Assembly (NCBI RefSeq): GCF_030269125.1
Contig: NZ_BSSM01000001.1
Span: forward strand, 558,001 to 622,000
Source: Streptomyces hygroscopicus subsp. hygroscopicus
Lineage (GTDB): Bacteria > Actinomycetota > Actinomycetes > Streptomycetales > Streptomycetaceae
Direction: 5' to 3'
DNA: 64,000 bases
In this document: piece by piece, positions 52,660-60,353 of the stretch
Layout of the letters: every line of letters starts with the position of its first letter
How positions within the stretch are numbered: the stretch's first letter is position 1
The notes under the pieces: generated by a model
The model's database searches: none
The model's input: the letters and a program-made list of their open reading frames with translations, nothing else
What the model was told of the DNA's origin: nothing
Made by a program: the position numbers and the translations under genes

Positions 52660-54155
52660 GCGCGGCGGGAAGCGGGAGCACGGGCACGGTGGCGAGCGGG
52701 ACCGCGGCGACGCCGTACGGCGAGCACGCGCGGGCCGTGGGCGCCGGATCGGCGTGGCGGGCCTCGCTCGGGCAGGAGCGGCACTGGGCGTACCAGGCGC
52801 GGTTCCCGGAGTCGGCCGCGTTCAACGTGCCGATCGCGGTGCTGCTGCGCGGCCCGGTGGACCTCGACACGCTGGAGCGGGCGCTGCGGGCGGTGGTGAG
52901 CCGGCACGAGTCCCTGCGGGCCTCCTTCGGGGAGTCGGCGGGACGGCTCACCGCCCGGCTGCACGACCCCGGGGACATCCCCGTCCTCCGCCACGACCTG
53001 CGCCCCCTGGCCGAGGCCGAACGGATCAGGTCGCTGCGGGAGATCGGCTCGCAGGAGGCCGCGCGCCCCTTCGACCTGCGGACGGAACCCACCACCCGGG
53101 CCCACCTGGTGAGCCTCGCGGCGGAGGAGACCGTGGTGGTCGTGAACTTCCACCACATCGCCTTCGACGGCTGGTCCTCGCCCGTCTTCTTCGAGGACCT
53201 GGCGGACCGGTACGGCGCGCTGCTCGCCGGGGCGCCCGGCGGCCCGGTCCCCGCCCACCGGTACGTCGACTTCGCGGTGTGGCAGCGCCGCCGGATCGCC
53301 CGCGGCCGCCACGACGCCCAGCTCGACCACTGGCGCCAGGTGCTGGCCGACCCGCCCCCGCCGCTGCCCTGGCCCCCCGACGGCCGGGATCCCGGGGCTC
53401 CCTGGTGGGCCGGTGACATGGCCTGGCTCGGGCTGCCGCAGAGCCTGGTCCAGGACGCCCAGCAGGCGGCGCGCGCCTGCGGCACGTCCTTCTTCGTGCT
53501 CGGGCTCGCCGTCTACCAGCTGGCGCTGCGGCGACTGACCGGGTGCGACCACCTGGCCGTCGGCACTCCCTTCGCGGGCCGCACCGACCCGCGCTGGGCG
53601 GACGTGGTCGGCTTCTTCGTGAACACGCTGGTGATGCCGTACGTCTTCCGGCCCGACGTGCCCGTGGGCCGGCTGGTGGAGGACACGCACCGCCTGGTCA
53701 TGGCGGCCCACGAGAACCAGGACCTCCCCTACGGCGTCCTGCTCGACGAACTGGCGCCGCCGGTCGAGCCGGAGCGCACGCCGTACTTCCAGACCATGTT
53801 CATCCTCCAGAACACCCCGTCCCCCACCCGGAGTTTCGGGTCCGGGACCCTCGCCACGAACAAGCTGGTGACCGGCTCCGCGCGCTACGACGTCACCTTC
53901 TCCCTGGGCCGCAGGCACGGCGAGCTGGCCCTGGAACTGGAGAACCGGCCGCGGCTCGTCGGGCAGGACACGGCGATCGAGCTGGCCCGCGCCTTCTTCG
54001 GCCTGCTGGCGGCCGCGACCGCTGACCTCACCACGCCGGTCGGCGCGCTGGAGCCCGCGCCGGTGCCGCTGTCGGTCCGGCGCAGGGGGGACCTGGAGCC
54101 CGGGATCGACGGGCTGTTCCGCGGCATGATCGGGGACTGGAGGCCGGCGGCATGA
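52656..54155 (+). CDS. Free-standing condensation-domain protein
   Basis: The 499-residue protein is a single NRPS condensation domain with an intact active site, HHIAFDGWS (His166, His167, Asp171). The latter-half signature is VGFFVNTLV, with DLPYGVLLDEL after it. The ATG overlaps the PKS stop (ATGA). The assembly line has no thioesterase, so this protein is the best candidate for releasing the ACP-bound chain by transfer to a free amine or alcohol, perhaps the arginine-derived or pantothenate-derived partner. It is the last gene of the operon and the likely right edge of the cluster. Confidence 0.9.
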   Translation: MSAAGSGSTGTVASGTAATPYGEHARAVGAGSAWRASLGQERHWAYQARFPESAAFNVPIAVLLRGPVDLDTLERALRAVVSRHESLRASFGESAGRLTARLHDPGDIPVLRHDLRPLAEAERIRSLREIGSQEAARPFDLRTEPTTRAHLVSLAAEETVVVVNFHHIAFDGWSSPVFFEDLADRYGALLAGAPGGPVPAHRYVDFAVWQRRRIARGRHDAQLDHWRQVLADPPPPLPWPPDGRDPGAPWWAGDMAWLGLPQSLVQDAQQAARACGTSFFVLGLAVYQLALRRLTGCDHLAVGTPFAGRTDPRWADVVGFFVNTLVMPYVFRPDVPVGRLVEDTHRLVMAAHENQDLPYGVLLDELAPPVEPERTPYFQTMFILQNTPSPTRSFGSGTLATNKLVTGSARYDVTFSLGRRHGELALELENRPRLVGQDTAIELARAFFGLLAAATADLTTPVGALEPAPVPLSVRRRGDLEPGIDGLFRGMIGDWRPAA

Positions 54156-54315
54156 CCGAGGGGTCCGCGGGGCGGGGCACGGGCCGGGGCACGACCTGGT
54201 GGCGGACTGTACGATGAGCAGCTGATCATCTGAACGAGGGTCATCCGGCGCGGTCCGCCCCGCGCCGGCCGGACCCCGTGACACGGTGCTGGCACACGAG
54301 CGGGAAGGCGCGGGA

Positions 54316-54912
54316 ATGGGTGACCTCTTTCTCGTCCGGCACGGTGAGACCGAGTGGTCGCGGTCCGGACGGCACACCGGCTGGACCGACGTGCCGCTGA
54401 CCGAACACGGCCGGGAGGAGGCGCGCCGGCTGGTGCCGCTGATCCGCTCGCACCGCATCGGCGCCGCCTTCGTCAGCCCCCTGCAACGGGCCCGGGAGAC
54501 CGCCGAGCTGATCGGTATCCCTGACGCCCGGGTCGACGCCGACCTGCGTGAATGGGACTACGGCGGCTACGAGGGCATCACCACGCCGGAGATCCAGCGC
54601 ACCCGCCCGGGGTGGTTCCTGTTCACCGACGGCGTCGCCCCGGGGCCGCCCGGCCACCCCGGCGAGTCACCGGAACAGGTCGGCGAGCGTGCCGACCGCA
54701 TGCTGGCCAAGGTCGACGCGGCCCTCGCCAACACGGAGGGCGTCGTGGTCCTCGTCGCCCACGGCCACTTCCTCCGCGTCCTCACCGCCCGCCGCCTCGG
54801 CCTGTCCGCCCGCCACGGCGCCCTCTTCCAACTGGCCACGGGCACGCTGTGCCGCCTGGGCACGGAGCATGCGCGGCCGGTGATCGCGGGCTGGAACATC
54901 CGGCCGAGCTGA
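54316..54912 (+). CDS. Histidine phosphatase (phosphoglycerate mutase) family protein
   Basis: The 198-residue protein has the phosphohistidine motif LVRHGETEWS near the N-terminus and the second His in AHGHFLRVL; Arg and Glu of SPLQRARETAE complete the site. It acts on small phosphorylated compounds in the cytoplasm. ATG 54316 follows GGGAAGG. It is separated from the condensation gene by about 160 bp with its own presumed promoter, so it is probably housekeeping rather than part of the cluster. Confidence 0.85.
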   Translation: MGDLFLVRHGETEWSRSGRHTGWTDVPLTEHGREEARRLVPLIRSHRIGAAFVSPLQRARETAELIGIPDARVDADLREWDYGGYEGITTPEIQRTRPGWFLFTDGVAPGPPGHPGESPEQVGERADRMLAKVDAALANTEGVVVLVAHGHFLRVLTARRLGLSARHGALFQLATGTLCRLGTEHARPVIAGWNIRPS

Positions 54913-55171
54913 GGGGACGGGGCGGGGCGCCCCGGCGGTACGACCGGCCCGACCCGGCGGTACGACGGTCGGTGCCCCGCCGCACGACGGTCCGCGCCCG
55001 CGGGTGCGGCCGTGCCGGACGGGCGGTACGACACGCGCGCCGGCCCGGCCACCCGCGCTTCCCCTCTCCCCGCGTCGGGCCCCGCTGTCGGACCCCACCC
55101 GTACTCTTCCCTCAAGCCGTCCGACCGGCGCCCGTACCAGCCGCCGCACCGCCCCGGAGGGGAGCCGCACC
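54913..55171. repeat. Intergenic stretch with three short direct repeats
   Basis: GGCGGTACGAC occurs at 54934-54944, 54956-54966 and 55022-55032 (the first two are extended to CCGGCGGTACGAC). No gene is supported in the gap. The repeats are short, and I see no mobile-element features. Confidence 0.4.
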
Positions 55172-55795
55172 GTGAGCCGGGAACCGACCGCCGCCCAGCG
55201 GCGCGTGATCGACGCCGCCGATCCGGTCACCGGCCGGCTGCGCGGCACGGAGGCGCAGCTCACCGCGCTGGTGCGCGGGGGCCTCGCGTTCCGGCACCCG
55301 CGCCCGCCGCACGACCACTTCCTGACCCCGGCGGGCCGGCGCCTGCGGGAGGCGCCGGCCGGGGCACCGGAACGGCCGACGCCCTCCACGGGGGTGTTCG
55401 CGGCGCGCGTCGGCGGAGCCGGGGAGGAGGTCCCGCCCTCGGCCGCCGTACGCCTGCGCGAGGTGCGCGACGCCTGGCAGGGCCTGCTGGAGCTGCGCCG
55501 GATGACCAACCCCGACGGCGCGGTGGACCGTCCGTGCGCCTGGGAGCGCGGCCATCTGGTCCGGGCCGCCGCCCTCGCCCTGGAGGCAGCCGGGCACCAC
55601 CCGAGGACGGCGGGCGCGGACGGTTACCGGGTCCGCGCGACCCCGCAGCCGGAGGCCGTCGCCGTGTACGCACCGGACGCGGCGGCCCGGTCCGCCTGCG
55701 CGGCCACGCTGGAGCGGGCCGGCTGGCAGGCGGGCGAGTACACCGAGCCACGGACCCAGGTCCGCTACCTGCTGGCCTCCCCCCGCCGCGCCTGA
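55172..55795 (+). CDS. Hypothetical protein, Streptomyces type
   Basis: The 207-residue protein starts at GTG 55172 after GGAGGGGAG. No signal peptide or membrane segment is seen. The N-terminal part resembles a small winged-helix-like region (TAAQRRVIDAAD to LTPAGRRL), then a variable linker, then a mixed alpha/beta C-terminus. I do not recognise a characterised family. Codon use and ribosome site support a real gene. Confidence 0.65.
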   Translation: MSREPTAAQRRVIDAADPVTGRLRGTEAQLTALVRGGLAFRHPRPPHDHFLTPAGRRLREAPAGAPERPTPSTGVFAARVGGAGEEVPPSAAVRLREVRDAWQGLLELRRMTNPDGAVDRPCAWERGHLVRAAALALEAAGHHPRTAGADGYRVRATPQPEAVAVYAPDAAARSACAATLERAGWQAGEYTEPRTQVRYLLASPRRA

Positions 55796-55874
55796 CCCGT
55801 GGCCGCCCCGCCGACCGCGCGTGGAAGGATCACCGGCAGGCGGCGCAGCCGTACCGGAGCAAGAGGGGAATGCC

Positions 55875-56297
55875 GTGAGCGAACCGTTTTCCGTCCGCGT
55901 CACCGTCCGCGGTTACGAGACCGATGTGCAGGGCCACCTGAACCAGGCCGTGTACCTCAACTACGCCGAGCACGCCCGCTGGGCCCTCCTCCAGGCCGCC
56001 GGTGTGAGCCAGACCGGCCTGGTGCGCACCGGCGTGGGACCGGTGGTCCTGGAGACGACGATCCGCTACCTGCGCGAACTGCTCGCGGGCGACGAGGTGG
56101 ACGTGACCTGCGCCTTCGAGTGGTCCGGCGGCAAGACCTTCACGGTCCGCCAGGAGATCCGCAGGGCCGACGGCACCCTCGCCGCGCAACTCAAGGGCGT
56201 GGGCGGCCTGTTGGACCTCAAGGAACGCAAGCTGGTCGCCGACCCGGCCAAGGTCTTCGAGGAACTCTCCACCGACCCGGCCCTGTTCGGTCTGTGA
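55875..56297 (+). CDS. 4HBT-type acyl-CoA thioesterase
   Basis: The 140-residue hotdog protein has the catalytic Asp region in YETDVQGHLNQAVYLNYAEHAR, characteristic of 4-hydroxybenzoyl-CoA thioesterase relatives. It would hydrolyse an acyl-CoA in the cytoplasm. GTG 55875 follows GAGGGGAA. The reading frame of the convergent flavin-reductase gene runs on antisense across it, which I regard as an artefact. Confidence 0.82.
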   Translation: MSEPFSVRVTVRGYETDVQGHLNQAVYLNYAEHARWALLQAAGVSQTGLVRTGVGPVVLETTIRYLRELLAGDEVDVTCAFEWSGGKTFTVRQEIRRADGTLAAQLKGVGGLLDLKERKLVADPAKVFEELSTDPALFGL

Positions 56298-56373
56298 GGA
56301 ACGGGCGGGGCGCCGCCGTCCGCCAGGACCTGTCCGGCCGGTCGGGGCCGTCCTCCGGGGCCGCGGAACCCGC

Positions 56374-56900
56374 TCACTCGTCGCGCGCAACCGGGGGCGC
56401 AGGCGGACGGGGCGGGCGTAGGCGCCGTCGTGGCGGACGAGCGCGGGACTGTGGCGGCGCACGCCGCCCGCCAGGACCTCGCCGACGACCAGGAGGTGGT
56501 CTCCGGCCCGGTGCCGTGTGGCGACGCGGGCGCCGAGCCAGGCCGGGGCGTCGCACAGGACGGGCAGCCCGTCGTGCAGTTCGAGGCGCGCTCCGGCGAA
56601 CCGGTCTCCGCCGCTGCGGGCGAACCGGTCCGCCAGGTCCGCGTCGGCGACGCCCAGCAGGTGGACGGCGAACCGGTCCGCCCGTCGGACGGCGTCCGCG
56701 GCCGAGGAGTCGCGCGCCACGCAGAAGGACACGAGGGCGGGGCTGAGGGAGACCGAGGTGAAGGAGGTGGCCGTGAAGCCGGCCGGCCCCGGCACCGTGA
56801 TGACGGTGACTCCGGCGGCGTGCCTGCGCAGGGTGCGGCGCAGCAGGGCGGCCTGGCCCGGTTCTCCGGTCGGTCGGGACGGCGCGCCGGTCGGGGGCAT
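56374..56900 (-). CDS. Flavin reductase domain protein, apparent 3' frameshift
   Basis: From ATG 56900 (after GGAAGAAG) the frame encodes a complete FMN-binding flavin-reductase-like domain of about 170 residues: TVITVPGPAGFTATSFTSVSLSPALVSFCV, SGGDRFAGARLELHDGLPVL and RAGDHLLVVGEVL. The stop normally expected here is not in frame; the frame stays open to 55830, antisense to the thioesterase gene. A stop in another frame at 56374-56376 lies where the protein should end, so a 1-nt indel (real or a sequencing error) is likely. The coordinates given use that stop. It could supply reduced flavin to two-component monooxygenases such as the HpaB-type enzyme. Confidence 0.6.
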
Positions 56901-57083
56901 GGGGCTTCTTCCTTCGCTCGACGGGGGTGTCGGGGACGGGCCCCCGCGCGGGACGGGTGTCCTCGCGCGGGGGCACCGGCCCATCGGGTGCCGGCCGCCG
57001 CTTCGCGGTCGACACCCCGCCCGCACCGTGCTCCGGTCACGGAGGGCGGCGGTGCGGGGGGGGGCGGGGCTGGTCCGCGGCCT

Positions 57084-57998
57084 CTACGCGGCGGACGGCG
57101 GGAGCCGGTCGGCGAGGAGGCGGGTGAGCATCTCCCGCAGCTGCCGCGTCTCGTGCGGCGGCAGGGGCAGCAGCGGCGGCCGCGGCGGCCCGGCCGGGCG
57201 GTTCTGGATCTCCAGACCCGCCTTGACGGCTCGGGGCAGGCCGTGGTGGACGATGAACCGCAGGAACGGCAGCAGCTCGTCCAGGAGCCGGTCCGCGTGG
57301 TCGTCCTGTCCGCGGGTGACCGCGCGGTGGAGTTCCAGCACCCACTGCGGCACGAGGCAGGGGGCGGCCGTGCACCAGCCCGCCGCCCCGGCACGGAAGG
57401 CGTCCAGGGCGACCGGGTTGTTGCCGTTGTAGACCGAAAGCTCCCCGTCGGACAGCTCCCGCAGGGCGCGGAAGCGCGAGACCTCGCCCGAACTCTCCTT
57501 GACCATGGTGAGGTTGGGGATCTTCCGGGCGAGCGCGACCACGGTCTCCGGGCGCAGGTCCACGCCGCTGGTGCCGGGGTTGTTGTAGAGCATCATCGGC
57601 AGGTCTGTGGCACGGGCCACCGCGCTGTAGTGCTCGACGAGTTCGGCCTCGGTCAGCTTCCAGTACACCAGGGGCAGCACCATGATCGCGGTGGCGCCGT
57701 GGCGGGCGGCCACACGGGCGCGGCGGACCGTGCCCTCGGTGCTCCAGTGCGAGACGCCGACGAGGGTCGGCACCCGCCCGGCGACCGTGTCCAGCGTGGT
57801 CTCGCAGACCGCGTCCCATTCCCTCTCGGTCAGGTAGGCACTCTCTCCGGTGCTGCCGAGGGGGGCGACGGCGTGACTGCCGGCGTCGACGAGGTCGCCG
57901 GTCAGGGTCCGCAGCGCGGACAGGTCGACCTCGCCGGTGACGGCGTCGAACGGGGTGACCGGGTAGGAGATGATCCCCTTGAGCGGCGGTGTCGTCAT
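57084..57998 (-). CDS. DapA-family (dihydrodipicolinate synthase-like) aldolase/lyase
   Basis: The 304-residue TIM-barrel protein has GSTGESAYLT, the Tyr in MMLYNNPGTSG and the Schiff-base Lys in LTMVKESSG. It is related to DHDPS, N-acetylneuraminate lyase and keto-deoxy-sugar-acid aldolases. It overlaps the upstream class II aldolase gene (ATGA), so its substrate is more likely a sugar-acid-type compound than lysine precursors. The cupin-type regulator divergent from the operon presumably senses that substrate. Confidence 0.85.
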   Translation of the reverse strand: MTTPPLKGIISYPVTPFDAVTGEVDLSALRTLTGDLVDAGSHAVAPLGSTGESAYLTEREWDAVCETTLDTVAGRVPTLVGVSHWSTEGTVRRARVAARHGATAIMVLPLVYWKLTEAELVEHYSAVARATDLPMMLYNNPGTSGVDLRPETVVALARKIPNLTMVKESSGEVSRFRALRELSDGELSVYNGNNPVALDAFRAGAAGWCTAAPCLVPQWVLELHRAVTRGQDDHADRLLDELLPFLRFIVHHGLPRAVKAGLEIQNRPAGPPRPPLLPLPPHETRQLREMLTRLLADRLPPSAA

Positions 57999-58795
57999 CA
58001 CAGGTCCACCTGTCCCGTCAGACAGTCGGGGTGGTTGCGCAGGGCCTTGCGCGCGTAGTAGGCGAAGTTCGCCCGGCTGCGCCGGTCGGTGGAGGTCCAG
58101 TCGTGGGCCTCGCGGGCCAGGGCCGGGTCCAGGGGCTGGATGGTCCCCGCCGCCATCGCCAGCAGCTGGAGGCGGGCCGCTCGCTCGATCAGCAGCGCCA
58201 GGGTGCACGCCTCCTCGATCGTGCGGCCCGTCACCAGCTGGCCGTGGTGGGCCAGCAGGATGGCCCGCTTGTCACCGAGCGCGGCCGAGATGATCTCGCC
58301 CTCCTCGTTGCCCACCGGCACACCCGGCCAGTCCTTCAGGAACGCGCAGTCGTCGTACAGCGGGGTCGTGTCCATCTGGGAGACCACCAGCGGCACTTCC
58401 AGCATGGCGAGCGCGGCCGTGTGCAGCGAGTGCGTGTGGATGATGCAGTTGACGTCCTCGCGCGCCCGGTAGATCCAGGAGTGGAAGCGGTTGGCGGGGT
58501 TGGGCATTCCCTCCCCCTCCAGGACGTCCAGATCCTCGTTCACCAGCAGGAGGTTGTCCTCGGTGATCTCGTCGAATCCCAGCCCCAGACGCTGGGTGTA
58601 GTAGGTGCCCGGCTCCCGCCCGCGGGAGCTGATCTGCCCGGCGAGCCCCGAGTCGTGGCCGCCGTCGAAGGCGATCCGGCAGGTGAGCGCCAGCTTCTGG
58701 CGCGTGGTCAGTTCGAGGTCCCCGAAGTGCCGGTCCATCTGCCGCGCGGCGCGGTCGACGAGGACGTCCTTCGGGTCCTGCAGCGTTTTCGCCAT
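57998..58795 (-). CDS. Class II aldolase/adducin family protein
   Basis: The 265-residue protein has zinc-site histidines in IIHTHSLHTAALA and LAHHGQLV, the signature of fuculose-phosphate-aldolase-like and adducin-head proteins. It is likely an aldolase or decarboxylase of small hydroxy acids. It is the first gene of a two-gene operon, with an operator-like region upstream shared with the divergent XRE-cupin regulator. Confidence 0.85.
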   Translation of the reverse strand: MAKTLQDPKDVLVDRAARQMDRHFGDLELTTRQKLALTCRIAFDGGHDSGLAGQISSRGREPGTYYTQRLGLGFDEITEDNLLLVNEDLDVLEGEGMPNPANRFHSWIYRAREDVNCIIHTHSLHTAALAMLEVPLVVSQMDTTPLYDDCAFLKDWPGVPVGNEEGEIISAALGDKRAILLAHHGQLVTGRTIEEACTLALLIERAARLQLLAMAAGTIQPLDPALAREAHDWTSTDRRSRANFAYYARKALRNHPDCLTGQVDL

Positions 58796-58857
58796 GTGTC
58801 TGCTCCAGTTCCGGCCCGGCCCCGGTGGCCAGGCGTGCGCCCGGAGCCGCAGCCCCG

Positions 58858-58893
58858 AGGAAACTGAGTTCACTATAGGACACAAAGTTTCCT
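58858..58893. promoter_or_regulatory. Operator-like inverted repeat upstream of the class II aldolase operon
   Basis: AGGAAACT (58858-58865) and AGTTTCCT (58886-58893) form a perfect 8-bp inverted repeat with a 20-bp spacer. The spacer holds CTATAGGACAC (58873-58883), which is repeated exactly at 58967-58977 in front of the XRE-cupin regulator gene. Paired motifs at both ends of the divergent region suggest sites for that regulator. Confidence 0.6.
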
Positions 58894-58966
58894 GAACCAA
58901 GGGCGGCTTCGGCGGAGCGTGCTCCTTCCGGGGCCCGCCCGCGGCGAAGCGGCGTAGCATTGTTCG

Positions 58967-58977
58967 CTATAGGACAC
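58967..58977. promoter_or_regulatory. Second copy of CTATAGGACAC, probable regulator site
   Basis: This is an exact repeat of the 11-bp motif at 58873-58883, 94 bp away. It lies about 80 bp upstream of the regulator start. It may be the autoregulation site or contain the -10 element (TATAGG). Confidence 0.5.
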
Positions 58978-59055
58978 GCGGTGTCATCGACGGCGGCCGG
59001 CACACGCCGCACCGGGGGCCCGGCCGGTCGAGGGGCACGAGAGAGGAAGACGCCA

Positions 59056-59637
59056 GTGATCAATCGGGTACGCCGGCTGCGCAAGGAACGGCTGATGACC
59101 CTGGAGGTGCTGGCCGAGCGATCCGGCGTCACCAAGAGCTACCTGTCGAAGGTCGAACGCGGGCAGAGCGTCCCCTCCATCGCCGTGTGCGCCTCGCTCG
59201 CCAAGGCCCTCGAAGTGCCCCTGGACAGCCTCTTCGCCGAGGCCGACGAGCTCGGCGAGGTCACCGTGACCCGGGCCGCGGAACGCCAGGCCCTGACCTC
59301 CCCGGACGAGCCCGGCACCCGCTACGAGGGCATGGCGCTCGACGCCGGCACCAAGGGCATGACCCCGTTCATGCTCTACCCGCCGCTCGACGCGAACCCG
59401 GTCCCGTTCCGCGACCACCCCGGCGAGGAGTTCGTCTTCGTCCACCAGGGGCGGGCCGAACTGATCCTCCCCTCGCGCACGATCACGCTCGACCCGGGCG
59501 ACTGCGCCTACTTCAAGGCCACCACACCCCACAAGCTCCGCTCACTGGGAACCCGGCGCGCCACCGTCCTCCTCCTGGTCTCCAGCGACTACGACACCCC
59601 GGACGACGCCCGCCCCGCACCTCCCCGCCTGCCCTGA
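59056..59637 (+). CDS. XRE-family regulator with C-terminal cupin sensor
   Basis: The 193-residue protein has an N-terminal helix-turn-helix (about 3-60; SGVTKSYLSKVERGQSVPS) and a cupin domain (about 105-180; DHPGEEFVFVHQGRAELIL and DPGDCAYFKATTPHK) that would bind a small ligand. GTG 59056 follows GAGAGGAAG. It is divergent from the class II aldolase/DapA-like operon, which it most likely controls through the repeated CTATAGGACAC motif. Confidence 0.87.
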   Translation: MINRVRRLRKERLMTLEVLAERSGVTKSYLSKVERGQSVPSIAVCASLAKALEVPLDSLFAEADELGEVTVTRAAERQALTSPDEPGTRYEGMALDAGTKGMTPFMLYPPLDANPVPFRDHPGEEFVFVHQGRAELILPSRTITLDPGDCAYFKATTPHKLRSLGTRRATVLLLVSSDYDTPDDARPAPPRLP

Positions 59638-59771
59638 GACCGCGCGGGCGGCCGAGGCCCGGCAGGCCGCGCACCCGATCGCCCGGACACCGGCGCGGCC
59701 AGGCGGTTGGCGTCCATACGAGGCCGCCGTCCCATCAGCTCAGGCCCGGGACCGGGGTGCACGCCCCCCGC

Positions 59772-60353
59772 TCACGTCCCCCGCCGCCGCAGCGGCAGCC
59801 AAGCAGGCCCCGACCTCCGTCGTCCCGGCTCTTTGGTGGCACGGAGTTCGAGGAGGGCGGGGAAGCGCTTTCGCAGTTCCGAGTCCAGGCGGGAGTGCAG
59901 GGTGAAGTCCGCGGCCGGGCAGTGGGTGCAGGCGCCCGACAGGCGTACCTCGGCCCTGCGGTCGTGGGCGGAGACGATCGTGGCCTCGCCTCCGTGGGAG
60001 CGGATGTAGTCGCCGGCCGGGCCGTTCAGGACGTCCTGGAGGGCGGCGCGGAGGAGGTCGTCCTCGGTCGGGGCGGTGGCCGGCCGCCACTGGTGGGGGT
60101 GGCCCAGTGCCGTGCCGAGCGCGTCGCGGACGCGGGGGCCGGTGGTGGCCCAGGTGTGGTCGGGGGCGAGGCGGATCAGGACGGCCTGGGGCTCCACCTC
60201 GATGGCGGCGATGGGGCCGGAGTGGAGCATGGTGCCGAGAGCGGACGGGGCGCCGGTGATCGGGCCGACGAGGGGGAGGGTGCCGGCGGGGATGACCCAG
60301 CGGACCGTCTGGGGATCGGTCGTGGGCTCGGGGTGCATGGGGACGGCGGTCAT
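59772..60353 (-). CDS. NifU C-terminal-domain protein
   Basis: The 193-residue protein has a C-terminal NifU-like iron-sulfur scaffold domain (about 105-175) with HGGEATIV and a CxxC in GACTHCPAADF. The N-terminal half is variable. Such proteins assemble or carry Fe-S clusters. The ATG overlaps the feoB stop (ATGA), so it is the third gene of an iron-regulated feoA-feoB-nifU-like operon, linking ferrous iron uptake to Fe-S assembly. Confidence 0.85.
   Translation of the reverse strand: MTAVPMHPEPTTDPQTVRWVIPAGTLPLVGPITGAPSALGTMLHSGPIAAIEVEPQAVLIRLAPDHTWATTGPRVRDALGTALGHPHQWRPATAPTEDDLLRAALQDVLNGPAGDYIRSHGGEATIVSAHDRRAEVRLSGACTHCPAADFTLHSRLDSELRKRFPALLELRATKEPGRRRSGPAWLPLRRRGT

Noticed and set aside
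54913..55171. A mobile element or CRISPR from the repeated GGCGGTACGAC
   Set aside because: Only three 11-bp copies with irregular spacing, and no transposase, terminal repeats or cas genes.
57084..57998. Housekeeping dapA
   Set aside because: Coupled to a class II aldolase gene and a cupin-type regulator, it is more likely a sugar-acid-type lyase.
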